IMG/VR virus record: IMGVR_UViG_3300015245_000006
Span: 1 to 64,000 of that record
DNA: 64,000 nt
Strand: one strand, 5' to 3'
From: a virus
Shown here: one piece after another, positions 1-7,472 of the stretch
How the letters are laid out: each line of letters opens with the position of its first letter
Position numbering within the stretch: position 1 is the stretch's first letter
Notes under the pieces: model-generated
Told to the model about the DNA's origin: nothing
Seen by the model: only the letters and a program-made list of their open reading frames with translations
Databases searched by the model: none
Translations under genes and position numbers: made by a program

Positions 1-83
1 ACCACTACAGCCCTGTGCCGTGCGTGTCGCTTCCACGCCGCCGCTCTGCAAAATTCACGATTTCCTTTGCTGTGATGGTAAAG

Positions 84-248
84 CTAAGAGCGCGGCGCCA
101 ACCTATAAGCAGCAAGGCGCATTAGGTCTGGAATAGTCATGCGGCCACTGCCAAGTTCTTCAGCAAGACGATAGAACTCTTCTCGTTGTTGCGGGGTCAA
201 GCCGACAGTGCCGCCCGAATTTTTGGCGCTCAATTCAATCTCGCTCAT
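84..248 (-). CDS. Small hypothetical protein, last gene of the leftward operon
   Basis: This is a 54-residue hydrophilic protein of unknown function. It starts MSEIEL and contains a helical stretch around TPQQREEFYRLAEEL. I chose the ATG at 248 because it overlaps the TGA of the upstream gene as ATGA, the operon's habitual junction; an upstream ATG would add 10 residues. Its coupling to an ADP-ribosyltransferase-like gene raises the possibility of a partner or antidote role, which is speculation. Confidence 0.6.
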   Translation of the reverse strand: MSEIELSAKNSGGTVGLTPQQREEFYRLAEELGSGRMTIPDLMRLAAYRLAPRS

Positions 249-553
249 GAGGGTTTTCCTAACTTCTGATTTGCGCAAAGCACTTTTGCGCGCATCTCTG
301 GACGATCCATCAGCTTGGTCATTTTGTAGCGAATCAAGGCCACGATAGCAGACGCTGGAACCTCATCTGAGATGCACATTTGCCAATTACCGTCGTGGAT
401 AGGCCGATAATCCAGTGCGACTTCGAAAACATACTCGCCACCAAATTCGATCGCGTCTTGCAGACTTTTGGCGAACCATGATCCTGCGCGAAAGCCTTGC
501 TCTGAAATCGCTTGAGAGGCAAAGCGGTCAGTTCCATGAAACCAGATGCGCAT
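245..553 (-). CDS. Small protein with ADP-ribosyltransferase-like features
   Basis: This is a 102-residue protein. It opens with a WFHGT motif (residues 4-8), followed by a G-F turn, GSWFAKS (24-30), a D-A-x-x-F-G-G segment (33-39), a VFEVALD strand and a DEVP segment. A histidine-glycine-threonine near the N-terminus followed by G-x-[WY]-F-[AS] is typical of small phage or toxin folds of the KptA/PARP-like ADP-ribosyltransferase superfamily. I infer a possible NAD-dependent transferase or a degenerate relative. It is the penultimate leftward gene, and its ATG follows a purine-rich GGTAGGG. It could equally be a structurally similar protein without enzymatic activity. Confidence 0.5.
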   Translation of the reverse strand: MRIWFHGTDRFASQAISEQGFRAGSWFAKSLQDAIEFGGEYVFEVALDYRPIHDGNWQMCISDEVPASAIVALIRYKMTKLMDRPEMRAKVLCANQKLGKPS

Positions 554-586
554 GCTTTATCTACCCTACCAAAAAAGATCGATGCG

Positions 587-967
587 TCAGCGCATCTCGA
601 ACGTCGGAACGATGACCGACGGCTTGAAGGTGATCTTGTAGAAATAGGTACCGACCGGCGCCGGCTCCATCTGTTCGGAGAAGTAGCTCACGTTGTCGCT
701 GAGACCAAGGAAGTGTTTCTTGTACTGATCCTGTCCAGTCTTGCATGTGACAGTGAGCTTTTTTTCCGTCTGTTCTTGCGAACACAGTCCCTCAATCGTC
801 ATCATGTAGTCGTTCGTGATGCCGTTATAGAACACGATCCGCCGCGTGATCTTGAAATTGTCGGCAGCCTGAGAGAGGTTATACGAAGCGACCTGCGCAT
901 CGTTGGAGCACGCAGCTAGGGCCGCGGCCGAAACGCACGCAAACGTAAATGCCTTAAGATTGATCAT
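587..967 (-). CDS. Phage lipoprotein, beta-sandwich type
   Basis: This is a 126-residue exported lipoprotein. The first 20 residues form a signal peptide (basic start, hydrophobic core, lipobox L-A-A-C with Cys20 as the lipidated residue). The mature part has alternating strands (RRIVFYNG, YMMTIEG, KLTVTCK, GTYFYKITFKP) and a Cys pair. It resembles the phage beta-sandwich lipoprotein family, whose role is not settled. The protein probably sits in the cell envelope, where superinfection exclusion is one possible job. An AGAGGA ribosome site lies just upstream of the ATG at 967. Confidence 0.65.
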   Translation of the reverse strand: MINLKAFTFACVSAAALAACSNDAQVASYNLSQAADNFKITRRIVFYNGITNDYMMTIEGLCSQEQTEKKLTVTCKTGQDQYKKHFLGLSDNVSYFSEQMEPAPVGTYFYKITFKPSVIVPTFEMR

Positions 968-982
968 AGTATCCTCTTGGTT

Positions 983-1363
983 TCACCTGTTCTTCAGGAA
1001 GACGTTGAGCTGTGCCACCATGGCCTGAGTCTCTTTCGCCATCCTGGATGCATTGTAGTCCGCGTCGGTCCGCTTCATCTCGTGATGCTTCATGAGAAGG
1101 TTACGAACCTGCTTCACGCCATCCGTGGTGATGATATGCTGGCCCGGCGGGAGGCGCATAATATCCGGTCGCGGGGTCGGTTCCGGATCGGCATCCGGTT
1201 CGGTCTTTTTGGTTTCAGGCTTGTCGTCGCCAAGCGTCTTATTCAAGAGAATGCTGACGAAGACGATGACGAAGAAGCTGACGACGTCAAGCTTGCCTTC
1301 GAGCCACGCGAAGATCAAGCATGCGCCGATGGTATAACCGATTATCCGCGACCGGATGCTCAT
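983..1363 (-). CDS. Small inner-membrane protein with cytosolic or periplasmic tail
   Basis: This is a 126-residue protein with two hydrophobic stretches (about residues 6-20 and 25-41), a Pro/Asp/Glu-rich linker (PEPTPRP) and a helical tail. The start at 1363 is chosen because its ATG overlaps the stop of the upstream gene (ATGA); the longer reading frame adds an implausible arginine-rich run. Function is unknown. It lies between a lipoprotein gene and a coiled-coil gene, which together suggest an envelope-associated group. Confidence 0.6.
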   Translation of the reverse strand: MSIRSRIIGYTIGACLIFAWLEGKLDVVSFFVIVFVSILLNKTLGDDKPETKKTEPDADPEPTPRPDIMRLPPGQHIITTDGVKQVRNLLMKHHEMKRTDADYNASRMAKETQAMVAQLNVFLKNR

Positions 1364-1725
1364 TGCTTGCCTTCGTGCAGCGCGATGATGCCGGTGACAA
1401 CTTCGTCGGCGCCGTCGCCGCCGGTCTCCTCCTGCCATTCCTTCACGCTCAACATGACCTCCTTGGCGGCGTCGGCGAGCTTGCCGAAACCCTCGACGGA
1501 GGTGGCGAGCCTGACCAGCTTGCGCGACACGATACGTTCGTGCTGGCGCGACTCGGAGAGTTGCTCCTTGAGTGCGGCCACTTGATCTTGCAGGCGAATG
1601 ATCTCCCGATGATCAAGCTCCGCTTGCGCGCGCAGTTCGGCGTGCTCTTCGTGCATGGCGCGCATATCGGCGAGCGCCTGGGCGTGGCGATCTACCGGCG
1701 CGATGACTGGCAGTCTCTCGTTCAT
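1360..1725 (-). CDS. Coiled-coil hypothetical protein
   Basis: This is a 121-residue protein starting MNERLPV. A long heptad-rich helix (about residues 15-75, with Ala, Leu, Gln and Glu repeats) is followed by a shorter acidic helical tail ending in HEGKQ. The start is set by the ATGA junction with the upstream gene. I do not recognise a family. Its neighbours are a membrane protein downstream and an acidic protein upstream. Confidence 0.6.
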   Translation of the reverse strand: MNERLPVIAPVDRHAQALADMRAMHEEHAELRAQAELDHREIIRLQDQVAALKEQLSESRQHERIVSRKLVRLATSVEGFGKLADAAKEVMLSVKEWQEETGGDGADEVVTGIIALHEGKQ

Positions 1726-2144
1726 GGGGCGTCTCCCTTCATCTTGACATCTGCAAGCGCGAACACGATGCCGCGGCAATAGTCCGTGCCATCCTCCTTG
1801 ATGATGAAGGTGGCGTGCGGGATATCGGTTTCGTACCGCCACGAAAAGCCATCGGAGTTCCAGAATGCCGTGATGGTAGCGGCCTTCTCCAACAGCCTTG
1901 CGAAGTAGGGACACTCTTCTTCGTCGCAGTCGTTCTGTGGCAGGCCCTCTTTGGTGAAATAGATCTGGGTTTCATCCTGGGCGCCGACTTCATCATCGAC
2001 CGCACCGCGGATCTCAGCCAGATCATCGCTGGCACCCCAGATGGCGACCAGGCCAGCCGCCGCCATCGCCTTGAACAGTTCCTTCGATCCCTCCTTGTTA
2101 TACTCGTTGCCGTTGAGCTGGTCAGCGGCTTGTTGTGGTGTCAT
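1722..2144 (-). CDS. Acidic hypothetical protein
   Basis: This is a 140-residue acidic protein starting MTPQQAADQ. It has a mixed alpha/beta look, a CDEEECPYF segment and a C-terminal ATFIIKEDG strand region. The ATG at 2144 is favoured over the one 13 codons upstream because it forms an ATGA overlap with the preceding stop. No catalytic motif or recognised domain is visible. Confidence 0.6.
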   Translation of the reverse strand: MTPQQAADQLNGNEYNKEGSKELFKAMAAAGLVAIWGASDDLAEIRGAVDDEVGAQDETQIYFTKEGLPQNDCDEEECPYFARLLEKAATITAFWNSDGFSWRYETDIPHATFIIKEDGTDYCRGIVFALADVKMKGDAP

Positions 2145-2512
2145 AGTTTCTTCCTCCGGGATGGAAACGGGCGGGATGCCCATCTCGACTTCTTGGGTTC
2201 ACGCTCGTCGCGCGGTGTCAACAGGCGCGCCCTGAATGCCTCTTCGGCGTGGCTGATGCGCTTGGTCTTGGCAATCTGCGGGATATCTACCTTGGTGGTG
2301 CGATCCCGGTGTGCCCGGATAAACATCGGCTCGAGGTTCCAATGTTCGTCCGATCCGCCGTCGCGGTGATAGAGGATGTGGTTGAACTGGAACAAGCTGA
2401 TGACCTGGTCGGCCGTCATCAGGCAGGCATGCTCGTAGGGGATATCGCCGAACTCGCGAAGCGCGGCGGCAAGCTTCTCCTTGAGCGGGGGCTCTTTGCG
2501 CGCTCTACCCAC
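2141..2512 (-). CDS. Putative HNH-like nuclease
   Basis: This is a roughly 123-residue basic protein. Its core contains FNHILYHRDGG, then D-E-H-W-N-L-E-P-M, then R-A-H-R-D-R-T-T-K. This matches the layout of small HNH proteins (His before a loop, Asn-Leu, then His and Lys-Thr). There are no zinc-binding cysteine pairs. I place the start at a GTG (2512) whose codons overlap the upstream TAG; the longer open frame reads through the upstream gene. It could nick DNA during recombination or act on host DNA. The nuclease assignment rests on motif spacing only. Confidence 0.55.
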   Translation of the reverse strand: MGRARKEPPLKEKLAAALREFGDIPYEHACLMTADQVISLFQFNHILYHRDGGSDEHWNLEPMFIRAHRDRTTKVDIPQIAKTKRISHAEEAFRARLLTPRDEREPKKSRWASRPFPSRRKKL

Positions 2513-2723
2513 GTCTGGTGTTCCCCCGGAACCGATGCACGGGCCCACGCTTCGCGGCGTTGACCGCCTGGCGCCACTTGCGATCCGAAACCTTCGTGCC
2601 GAGCAATCGCGCGTACCAGCCGGCATGCAGCGGCCAATTGCCGATGACTTCCATTGCGGCTTGGTTGAAGCCGCCGGCTGGCGTTCGCAACTGTTCGATG
2701 TGCTCGTGTGTGAAAATAATCAT
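2505..2723 (-). CDS. Small hypothetical protein
   Basis: This is a 72-residue basic protein starting MIIFTHEH, with WPLHAGWYARLLG and a basic tail. The ATG at 2723 gives the usual ATGA overlap with the methyltransferase gene; an alternative ATG two codons upstream (2729) is possible. Function is unknown. It sits between the Dam-type methyltransferase and the HNH-like gene. Confidence 0.6.
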   Translation of the reverse strand: MIIFTHEHIEQLRTPAGGFNQAAMEVIGNWPLHAGWYARLLGTKVSDRKWRQAVNAAKRGPVHRFRGNTRRG

Positions 2724-3265
2724 CGGCATCGCATCTTTTGTTGGTCGCAAGTGGTGCGGTCCCAATACATGCCAAGCTTGGAATGCGCCAAAGCTTGGCA
2801 GGCGATGGCGCCCATCCCGATCAATGCGACTCCATGTCCAGGAGCGTTGCTGAACTTTCCGTTCTTGGCCTCGCGCTCAAGGCGCGCGCGGTTTTCAACA
2901 CTTGGAATGAACCTCGTTTTGCCGCGTGGAAACAAAATGCCTTCCGCACGTGGCATCAGATCGTGCCACCAACTTGAAGACGTGTAAGCTCGCACGATCG
3001 CGATGCCGTTCGCATGGTCAAAAAATTTGACCAGCCAAGGCACGTGACCGAACCTACCGCCGAACGGCGAGTTCATGAACACCAGTCCTTCCCATGGTTG
3101 CGAAAGTCCATCGTCGGCGATCGTGTAAATCTTGCGGGCCGGTACCCAATGTCCAGGACCTGGCGAGCAGGGATCGAGAGCGAATATAAGCCCGAGCGCC
3201 GCGAACATTTCTGGCGGCGTGTACCAGTCGTCACTTTTGCCGGTGCAGGATTCGTGTTCGGCCAT
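2720..3265 (-). CDS. dam: Phage DNA N-6-adenine methyltransferase (Dam type)
   Basis: This 181-residue protein is predicted to transfer a methyl group from S-adenosylmethionine to adenine N6 in DNA. The order matches the phage Dam family: SDDWYTPPEMF (11-21), the DPCSPG element (31-36, where the family has D-P-x-A/C) and catalytic motif N-S-P-F-G (65-69), a variant of the usual NPPYG. The family protects phage DNA from restriction enzymes or marks it for regulation. It is translationally coupled to a DUF1367-like gene upstream. The serine in the catalytic motif is unusual, but the surrounding sequence is intact. Confidence 0.85.
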   Translation of the reverse strand: MAEHESCTGKSDDWYTPPEMFAALGLIFALDPCSPGPGHWVPARKIYTIADDGLSQPWEGLVFMNSPFGGRFGHVPWLVKFFDHANGIAIVRAYTSSSWWHDLMPRAEGILFPRGKTRFIPSVENRARLEREAKNGKFSNAPGHGVALIGMGAIACQALAHSKLGMYWDRTTCDQQKMRCR

Positions 3266-3708
3266 CAGCGTCGCCTCATCCCTTCATAGCGCTTGTCGGC
3301 CGCAAGCTCGTTGTAGCGCTGCATCAGGTCTTCCCGATTACAGGGAATCCATGTCGCCATCAGATTGACGGCCTTGCTCATGAAGGCATCGAACTCATCC
3401 TGCTTCATCCCGGTAACGAAGTTCATTGACTTCGGTTCGAGCTGAATACGTCCATCGACATCGACGCGAGTATCCGTGTAGTCAAGCTTGATCAGCGCAT
3501 CCTTGCGGATCGTATCCACGGTCAGATCCATCGCGTCAGCGACGATTGATGCGAGGGAGAAAAACAAGCGGTGCTGCCTTGTGTTTCGCGCTCGCACGAT
3601 CTCGGCGTAGACCTCCGTACCATCCTTGATCGCGGCCAGGGCAGCGACCGACTCATCGTCGGTCGCCACCAAGACTGTTCCGGCCTTCTGCAGGATGATC
3701 CGGCTCAC
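3265..3708 (-). CDS. DUF1367-like (phage NinB/recombination-associated) protein
   Basis: This protein has about 147 residues, starting at a GTG that overlaps the upstream stop as GTGA. The segment GTEVYAEIVRARNTRQHRLFFSL (about residues 29-51) is the hallmark of DUF1367, where Arg-Asn is followed by a His/Arg pair and a hydrophobic helix. Members occur in phage early operons beside recombination and replication genes, and their biochemical role is not established. The neighbours here (RecT-like and exonuclease genes upstream, Dam downstream) fit that context. Confidence 0.6.
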   Translation of the reverse strand: MSRIILQKAGTVLVATDDESVAALAAIKDGTEVYAEIVRARNTRQHRLFFSLASIVADAMDLTVDTIRKDALIKLDYTDTRVDVDGRIQLEPKSMNFVTGMKQDEFDAFMSKAVNLMATWIPCNREDLMQRYNELAADKRYEGMRRR

Positions 3709-3932
3709 CACCAAATGCCCTTCAACAATGCCTTTGGAGTGGTGCCGAGCGCCTTGGCGTATCGCTCCACCCCATCCAGCAAGAGGCGCTGACGCCCTAT
3801 CTCGGTATTTGTCACCGAGACGCGCTTGAGGCCAACGCGCTTTGCCAGATCGTCTTGGGTAATGCCGAGCACCTCGCGGATTTGTCTGATCCGCAGGCCG
3901 ACCATGGCGTGACACGGTTCGATCGGTTTCAT
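3705..3932 (-). CDS. XRE/Cro-family HTH transcriptional regulator
   Basis: This 75-residue DNA-binding protein is almost entirely one lambda-repressor-like helix-turn-helix domain. Residues 13-70 read IRQIREVLGITQDDLAKRVGL, then KRVSVTNTEIGRQ and a C-terminal helix A-K-A-L-G-T-T-P-K-A-L, the classic five-helix HTH_3 layout. It is coupled by ATGA to the RecT-like gene upstream and by GTGA to the next gene. It probably regulates phage promoters; the divergent dyad at 9127-9146 is one possible target (inference). Confidence 0.85.
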   Translation of the reverse strand: MKPIEPCHAMVGLRIRQIREVLGITQDDLAKRVGLKRVSVTNTEIGRQRLLLDGVERYAKALGTTPKALLKGIWW

Positions 3933-4942
3933 CGGTTGCTGTTCGCCTCAGTCACGCGGGTCACGTGCTTGATCGTGAGCCGCACAGCTTCTTGCCATTG
4001 TGAAGCTGGCACCTTGCCTTTCATCGGCATCATGTGCTTGTCCTGCTGCTCGCCCATCGAATGCGCGTCCTCACAGCCGCCATAGGCGTTATCGAGCGAC
4101 TTCAGCCATTCGTCGATGTCGACCTCAAATTGCTGTTCCTCGACGTGCTCCTCTTCTTCCGGTGGCGATGGCGCTCGCCTCTCAACGGTGAGAGGCTTAT
4201 CACCCGGGAAACCCTCCTCGGTCTTTGCCTCCTCCTTCGCGGGTTCGGCTTGGGTTTCGGGCTGCTTGGTTTCATCTGGCGGCGGCGGTGCGCGCCGGGC
4301 CGGCCGTGGCGATTCGGCTGGCGTCGGTTCCGTGTCCTCGATCTCTTCACGGAGATGGAGGCCCTTGAGCACGTCCGCGAACGCGTCGCGCAGCACCCAC
4401 CTGGCGCGCATCTTCACCATGCGTTTCGGGTAGGTTATCCATGGCGTGTCCTGCCCGCTGCGCCCGCGCTTTTCCCAGATCTTCGCCGTCTTGGCATCGC
4501 CGATCGAGAATTCGCCAGTATAGACCTTGGGATGGCCCTTCCGCTTGACGCGGCAGATGGCCGTGTAAGCGTCGGTGCCCCAAACCCCGGCGGTGGTTTC
4601 CTCGATCCATTCCATCTTGTCAGATGCATAGATCAGCGCGAGCGCTGCATCGCCCCAGATCGTCGGTTTGCCATTGATGACGGCGATCGATTGCAAGGCT
4701 TGCATCGGTGTCAAACCGATTTCCAGGCCATGCAGGATCGCCACCATCGCCTTCGGGGTGGTTTCAAGCGTAGACGGCGCCATGCCGGCTTCGACCACGA
4801 CGCGGGCGATGCGATAGGCGCCGTCGAAATCGACCGGCACGAGCGCACGAGGCGCCGCGCCGGCCATGATCGGCACCCGCATGGGCTGGTCGACCGCCGG
4901 CAGATTCCGTGCCTGCTCGTTGTTGTTGTCCTGGTCGCTCAC
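3929..4942 (-). CDS. recT: RecT-family single-strand annealing recombinase
   Basis: This 337-residue protein is predicted to bind single-stranded DNA and anneal complementary strands during phage recombination. Residues about 55-110 contain GLEIGLTPMQALQ, then IAVINGKPTIWGDAALALI, a core characteristic of one RecT subfamily. Residues about 205-280 form a Pro/Glu-rich disordered linker, followed by a short C-terminal helical domain that may recruit partners. It follows a DnaQ-like exonuclease gene with an ATGA overlap, so exonuclease and annealase are probably made together. Confidence 0.85.
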   Translation of the reverse strand: MSDQDNNNEQARNLPAVDQPMRVPIMAGAAPRALVPVDFDGAYRIARVVVEAGMAPSTLETTPKAMVAILHGLEIGLTPMQALQSIAVINGKPTIWGDAALALIYASDKMEWIEETTAGVWGTDAYTAICRVKRKGHPKVYTGEFSIGDAKTAKIWEKRGRSGQDTPWITYPKRMVKMRARWVLRDAFADVLKGLHLREEIEDTEPTPAESPRPARRAPPPPDETKQPETQAEPAKEEAKTEEGFPGDKPLTVERRAPSPPEEEEHVEEQQFEVDIDEWLKSLDNAYGGCEDAHSMGEQQDKHMMPMKGKVPASQWQEAVRLTIKHVTRVTEANSNR

Positions 4943-5625
4943 TTCGCCTCCTTGATGGCGTCGTAGTCCTTCGAAAAGTGCACGATCGGCTCGGGCTGGA
5001 AGCCTTGATCCAACATCAGGCGGAAACAGGCTTCAGCACCACGGCAGTCCGCCAGCGCGCCGTGCAGTTGAGTTGGGTCGTAGATGATGCCCAAGAAGTT
5101 CATCAGGTCAGTGAGCTTCGGCCAGCCCTTGTTGTTGGCGCCGGCCTTGACCAGTTCTCGGCCGATCGTCTTGGCGAACGGTCGCGCCTGGCGCATCAGG
5201 CAGACGTTCGGAGTCCGCGTAAACAAATCGGCCTCCTCGTTCACGGCGCGGTGCTCCAGTTCGGCCCGCACCATCTCGCGGCGTCGCAGTTCGCCACGCA
5301 TGATCTTAGTGTCGAACTGCGCGCCGAACGCGATCACGGGCAAGCGGTTGACCACGATGCGCTCGGCATACCAATCGAGCACATGCTCAACCGGAATGCC
5401 CTTTGTATCCAAAAGCTCATTCGTGATTTTGTTGACTGCGGTGGCGCCGGCTTCCATGTTCCAACCATGCGGTTGGATGTAGCGCTGATACTCCTCGATC
5501 TGCTCACCATCGTAATCGACGATGATGGCGGCAAACTCGGCCAGCCTTGGCTGGCCTTCGGCCTCTGCCGACCTCTTGTAGTCCGGCAGAGTATTGGTCT
5601 CCGTGTCGATGATCATGTAACGCAT
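4939..5625 (-). CDS. DnaQ-like 3'-5' exonuclease (DEDDh)
   Basis: This 228-residue nuclease is of the RNase H-like DEDDh family. The motifs are in order: Exo I D-T-E-T (Asp7, Glu9), Exo II within FGAQFDTK (Asp105) and Exo III H-G-A-L-A-D (His and Asp near residues 187-192). The family uses two metal ions to degrade DNA or RNA from the 3' end. Its place directly upstream of RecT suggests that it supplies single strands for annealing, although proofreading or repair is equally compatible. Confidence 0.85.
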   Translation of the reverse strand: MRYMIIDTETNTLPDYKRSAEAEGQPRLAEFAAIIVDYDGEQIEEYQRYIQPHGWNMEAGATAVNKITNELLDTKGIPVEHVLDWYAERIVVNRLPVIAFGAQFDTKIMRGELRRREMVRAELEHRAVNEEADLFTRTPNVCLMRQARPFAKTIGRELVKAGANNKGWPKLTDLMNFLGIIYDPTQLHGALADCRGAEACFRLMLDQGFQPEPIVHFSKDYDAIKEAK

Positions 5626-6773
5626 CAGATCAAGCCTTTCCTCGTTGAAACGCCAGGGACTTCACGGCCGGCGCGGACCGCTGCGAGCGCCAAGGTCTTC
5701 AGCACGAGCTGGACCTCGGGCGTGTTCTTGAAATAGCTGAACAGCAAATCCCAATCGATCGGCTTGTCCTCGTCGAGGAAGGTCTTTTCCTCCTCCTTGA
5801 GCCTGCGTTTGCCATAAGTCGGCGTCAGCGGCGCCGGGGCTGGTGTCGGCGCCGCTGTCACCACGGGAGCCACCGGAGGGGCTTCCGTCTCGACGACAAC
5901 CGGGGGGACTTCCGGTTCGCCGCGAGCTATCGCGCGATCGGCCGCGCGGTCATTCTCTTCCTGTTCGGCGCGCAATCGGTTGGCCTCGGCCGCAGCCTTG
6001 GCGTATGCCTCATCGGCAGCTTTCTTGGCCGCGGCCCATTGTTCAGCCACGATGCGCTTGCGCTCGCTCTCGCGGAATCTCAGGATCTTGGTGTTGAGCG
6101 CCTTCTCCTCGGTATCCGCGCGCGCCACCATCGGATTCCAGATGGCGTAGAGCCGCTTGTACTCGGCAAACGGCGGCTTATAGAGCGCCTCGCCATCGCG
6201 CGTGGCCGCAAGCCGCAGCTCGGCCAGCCGGTTCTTGATGCCGAGTGCCTGGCCCGCATCCGCCTCGGTCTTGATGTCGAAAACTTTGGAGACGCCGATC
6301 GCGTTGTCGATCGCCTGCTCGTGCACCTTCTCCGGCGGCAGTTCCTCCGGCGGATTGTTATCGGTCTTTGCGACCTCACGATTGGCGGCCGGGATATCGG
6401 TGCCATTCTCCATCGTCTTGGCAAGCTGTTCAGCCGGCTCATCCGGCCACGGCTTGCCGTCCTCGGCGCGAGTCTTGTAGACCGAATAGCTGATCGGATT
6501 GGCGACGATGTACGACCAAAACTCTTCGCTGGTGAGTTCGTCCGCCGTCAGCTCGCGCACCTTGAGAGGATTGTCGTAAGAGCCGATCAGACCGACGAGT
6601 TCTCCTCCATCGACCCACAGCGCCACCGCGTTCCAGCCCAACGTCTTCCACTGGCCGTTCTGAAGCTTCTGCTTGACCGGCTTGCGATAGTAGCCTTCAT
6701 CATCATTGCCCGGTTGAAGGAACGTCTTCACGGCCTCGCCGGCCAGCCGCTTCTTCCAGTTATCGTAGCTCAT
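5625..6773 (-). CDS. Coiled-coil protein upstream of the exonuclease/RecT pair
   Basis: This is a 382-residue protein of unknown biochemical function. The N-terminal 90 residues look globular. Residues about 150-285 are strongly helical and heptad-like, rich in Ala, Glu and Lys. A Pro/Val-rich linker (about 288-322) precedes a compact C-terminal helical region. Its single-base overlap with the exonuclease gene and its position next to RecT point to a role in recombination or replication. The long coiled coil recalls Gam-like end-binding proteins, but I see no diagnostic Gam motif. Confidence 0.6.
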   Translation of the reverse strand: MSYDNWKKRLAGEAVKTFLQPGNDDEGYYRKPVKQKLQNGQWKTLGWNAVALWVDGGELVGLIGSYDNPLKVRELTADELTSEEFWSYIVANPISYSVYKTRAEDGKPWPDEPAEQLAKTMENGTDIPAANREVAKTDNNPPEELPPEKVHEQAIDNAIGVSKVFDIKTEADAGQALGIKNRLAELRLAATRDGEALYKPPFAEYKRLYAIWNPMVARADTEEKALNTKILRFRESERKRIVAEQWAAAKKAADEAYAKAAAEANRLRAEQEENDRAADRAIARGEPEVPPVVVETEAPPVAPVVTAAPTPAPAPLTPTYGKRRLKEEEKTFLDEDKPIDWDLLFSYFKNTPEVQLVLKTLALAAVRAGREVPGVSTRKGLI

Positions 6774-6949
6774 TAAAACAGGTCCCTCTGGTTGGCTTCA
6801 TCAGAAAACAGACCGACGTCGCAGGGTTGCTGCGCGCGGCGTGGTTTCAACGGAGAATTGGCTCGGCGCTGCGCCATGGTGGCGTCAGATGCGCGCTCGG
6901 CGCCGGGCAGCACTGTTTGCTGCCCGGCCTCGGTGGTGTCAATGGTCAC
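6773..6949 (-). CDS. Small hypothetical protein
   Basis: This is a 58-residue hydrophilic protein beginning V-T-I-D-T-T-E-A and ending QRDLF. I prefer the GTG at 6949 because it overlaps the preceding TGA as GTGA; an ATG at 6976 would overlap the upstream gene by 31 bases. The C-terminal DVGLFSDEANQRDLF resembles a short linear docking motif. Function is unknown. Confidence 0.5.
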   Translation of the reverse strand: MTIDTTEAGQQTVLPGAERASDATMAQRRANSPLKPRRAQQPCDVGLFSDEANQRDLF

Positions 6950-7299
6950 TGGTGCGGCATCCTGATCGAGATGCACTTGCCGGTATACTCGCCGTCGCCG
7001 ACATAGGTCGAAACGTAAATGCCGGCGCCGATGATCAGATCCTCGATCGCCTCCTCAACGCGGTTGTGCATCATTCCGGCCGGAAGAGGCACGCGCTTAT
7101 CAAACTCGATATTGATCCAATGATAGGCCGTCCCCCTTCCTGCGGTAACGCTGATCTTGACGCCCGGGCACAGCGGCGCGTTCGCGTTAGTCGCCCGCAG
7201 GAGATAGGTCTGTTCAAGCAGTTGCTTGACGCGCCGATTGCGCGCTTTCACGTCGATGGGGGTCCGTTTAAATTCGCCGTGCTCTTGAAAAGGGTTCAT
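6946..7299 (-). CDS. Hypothetical protein
   Basis: This is a 117-residue protein starting MNPFQEHGEF. It has a basic N-terminal helix, several strands (GVKISVTAG, HWINIEFDK, GIYVSTYVG) and a C-terminal GKCISIRMP strand. The ATG at 7299 overlaps the upstream stop as ATGA. I do not recognise the family. Confidence 0.65.
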   Translation of the reverse strand: MNPFQEHGEFKRTPIDVKARNRRVKQLLEQTYLLRATNANAPLCPGVKISVTAGRGTAYHWINIEFDKRVPLPAGMMHNRVEEAIEDLIIGAGIYVSTYVGDGEYTGKCISIRMPHQ

Positions 7300-7469
7300 G
7301 TCCGCGCCCTCGTAAGAGTGATGTTGAAGCGGTCGCCAGAGGCCAGCTTGATCCGGATAACCGGACATCCGCTGGTGTTTTCGCTTTTGACGATTTCGGC
7401 GTTGGGGAAGTGGCCTTGCAAGCCGAGGGCGATCACCTCGGCTAGCATTGCGCGTCTGGTATCGCTCAT
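7296..7469 (-). CDS. Very small hypothetical protein
   Basis: This is a 57-residue protein, MSDTRRAMLAEVIAL followed by two predicted strands ending in TRART. It starts four bases after the stop of the upstream zinc-finger gene and its own stop overlaps the next ATG (ATGA). Codon use matches the operon. Function is unknown. Confidence 0.6.
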   Translation of the reverse strand: MSDTRRAMLAEVIALGLQGHFPNAEIVKSENTSGCPVIRIKLASGDRFNITLTRART

Positions 7470-7472
7470 CGC

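Noticed and set aside
5625-6773. Gam-type end-binding protein assignment for the coiled-coil gene
   Set aside because: The helix content and neighbourhood fit, but no diagnostic Gam motif is visible, so I left the function open.
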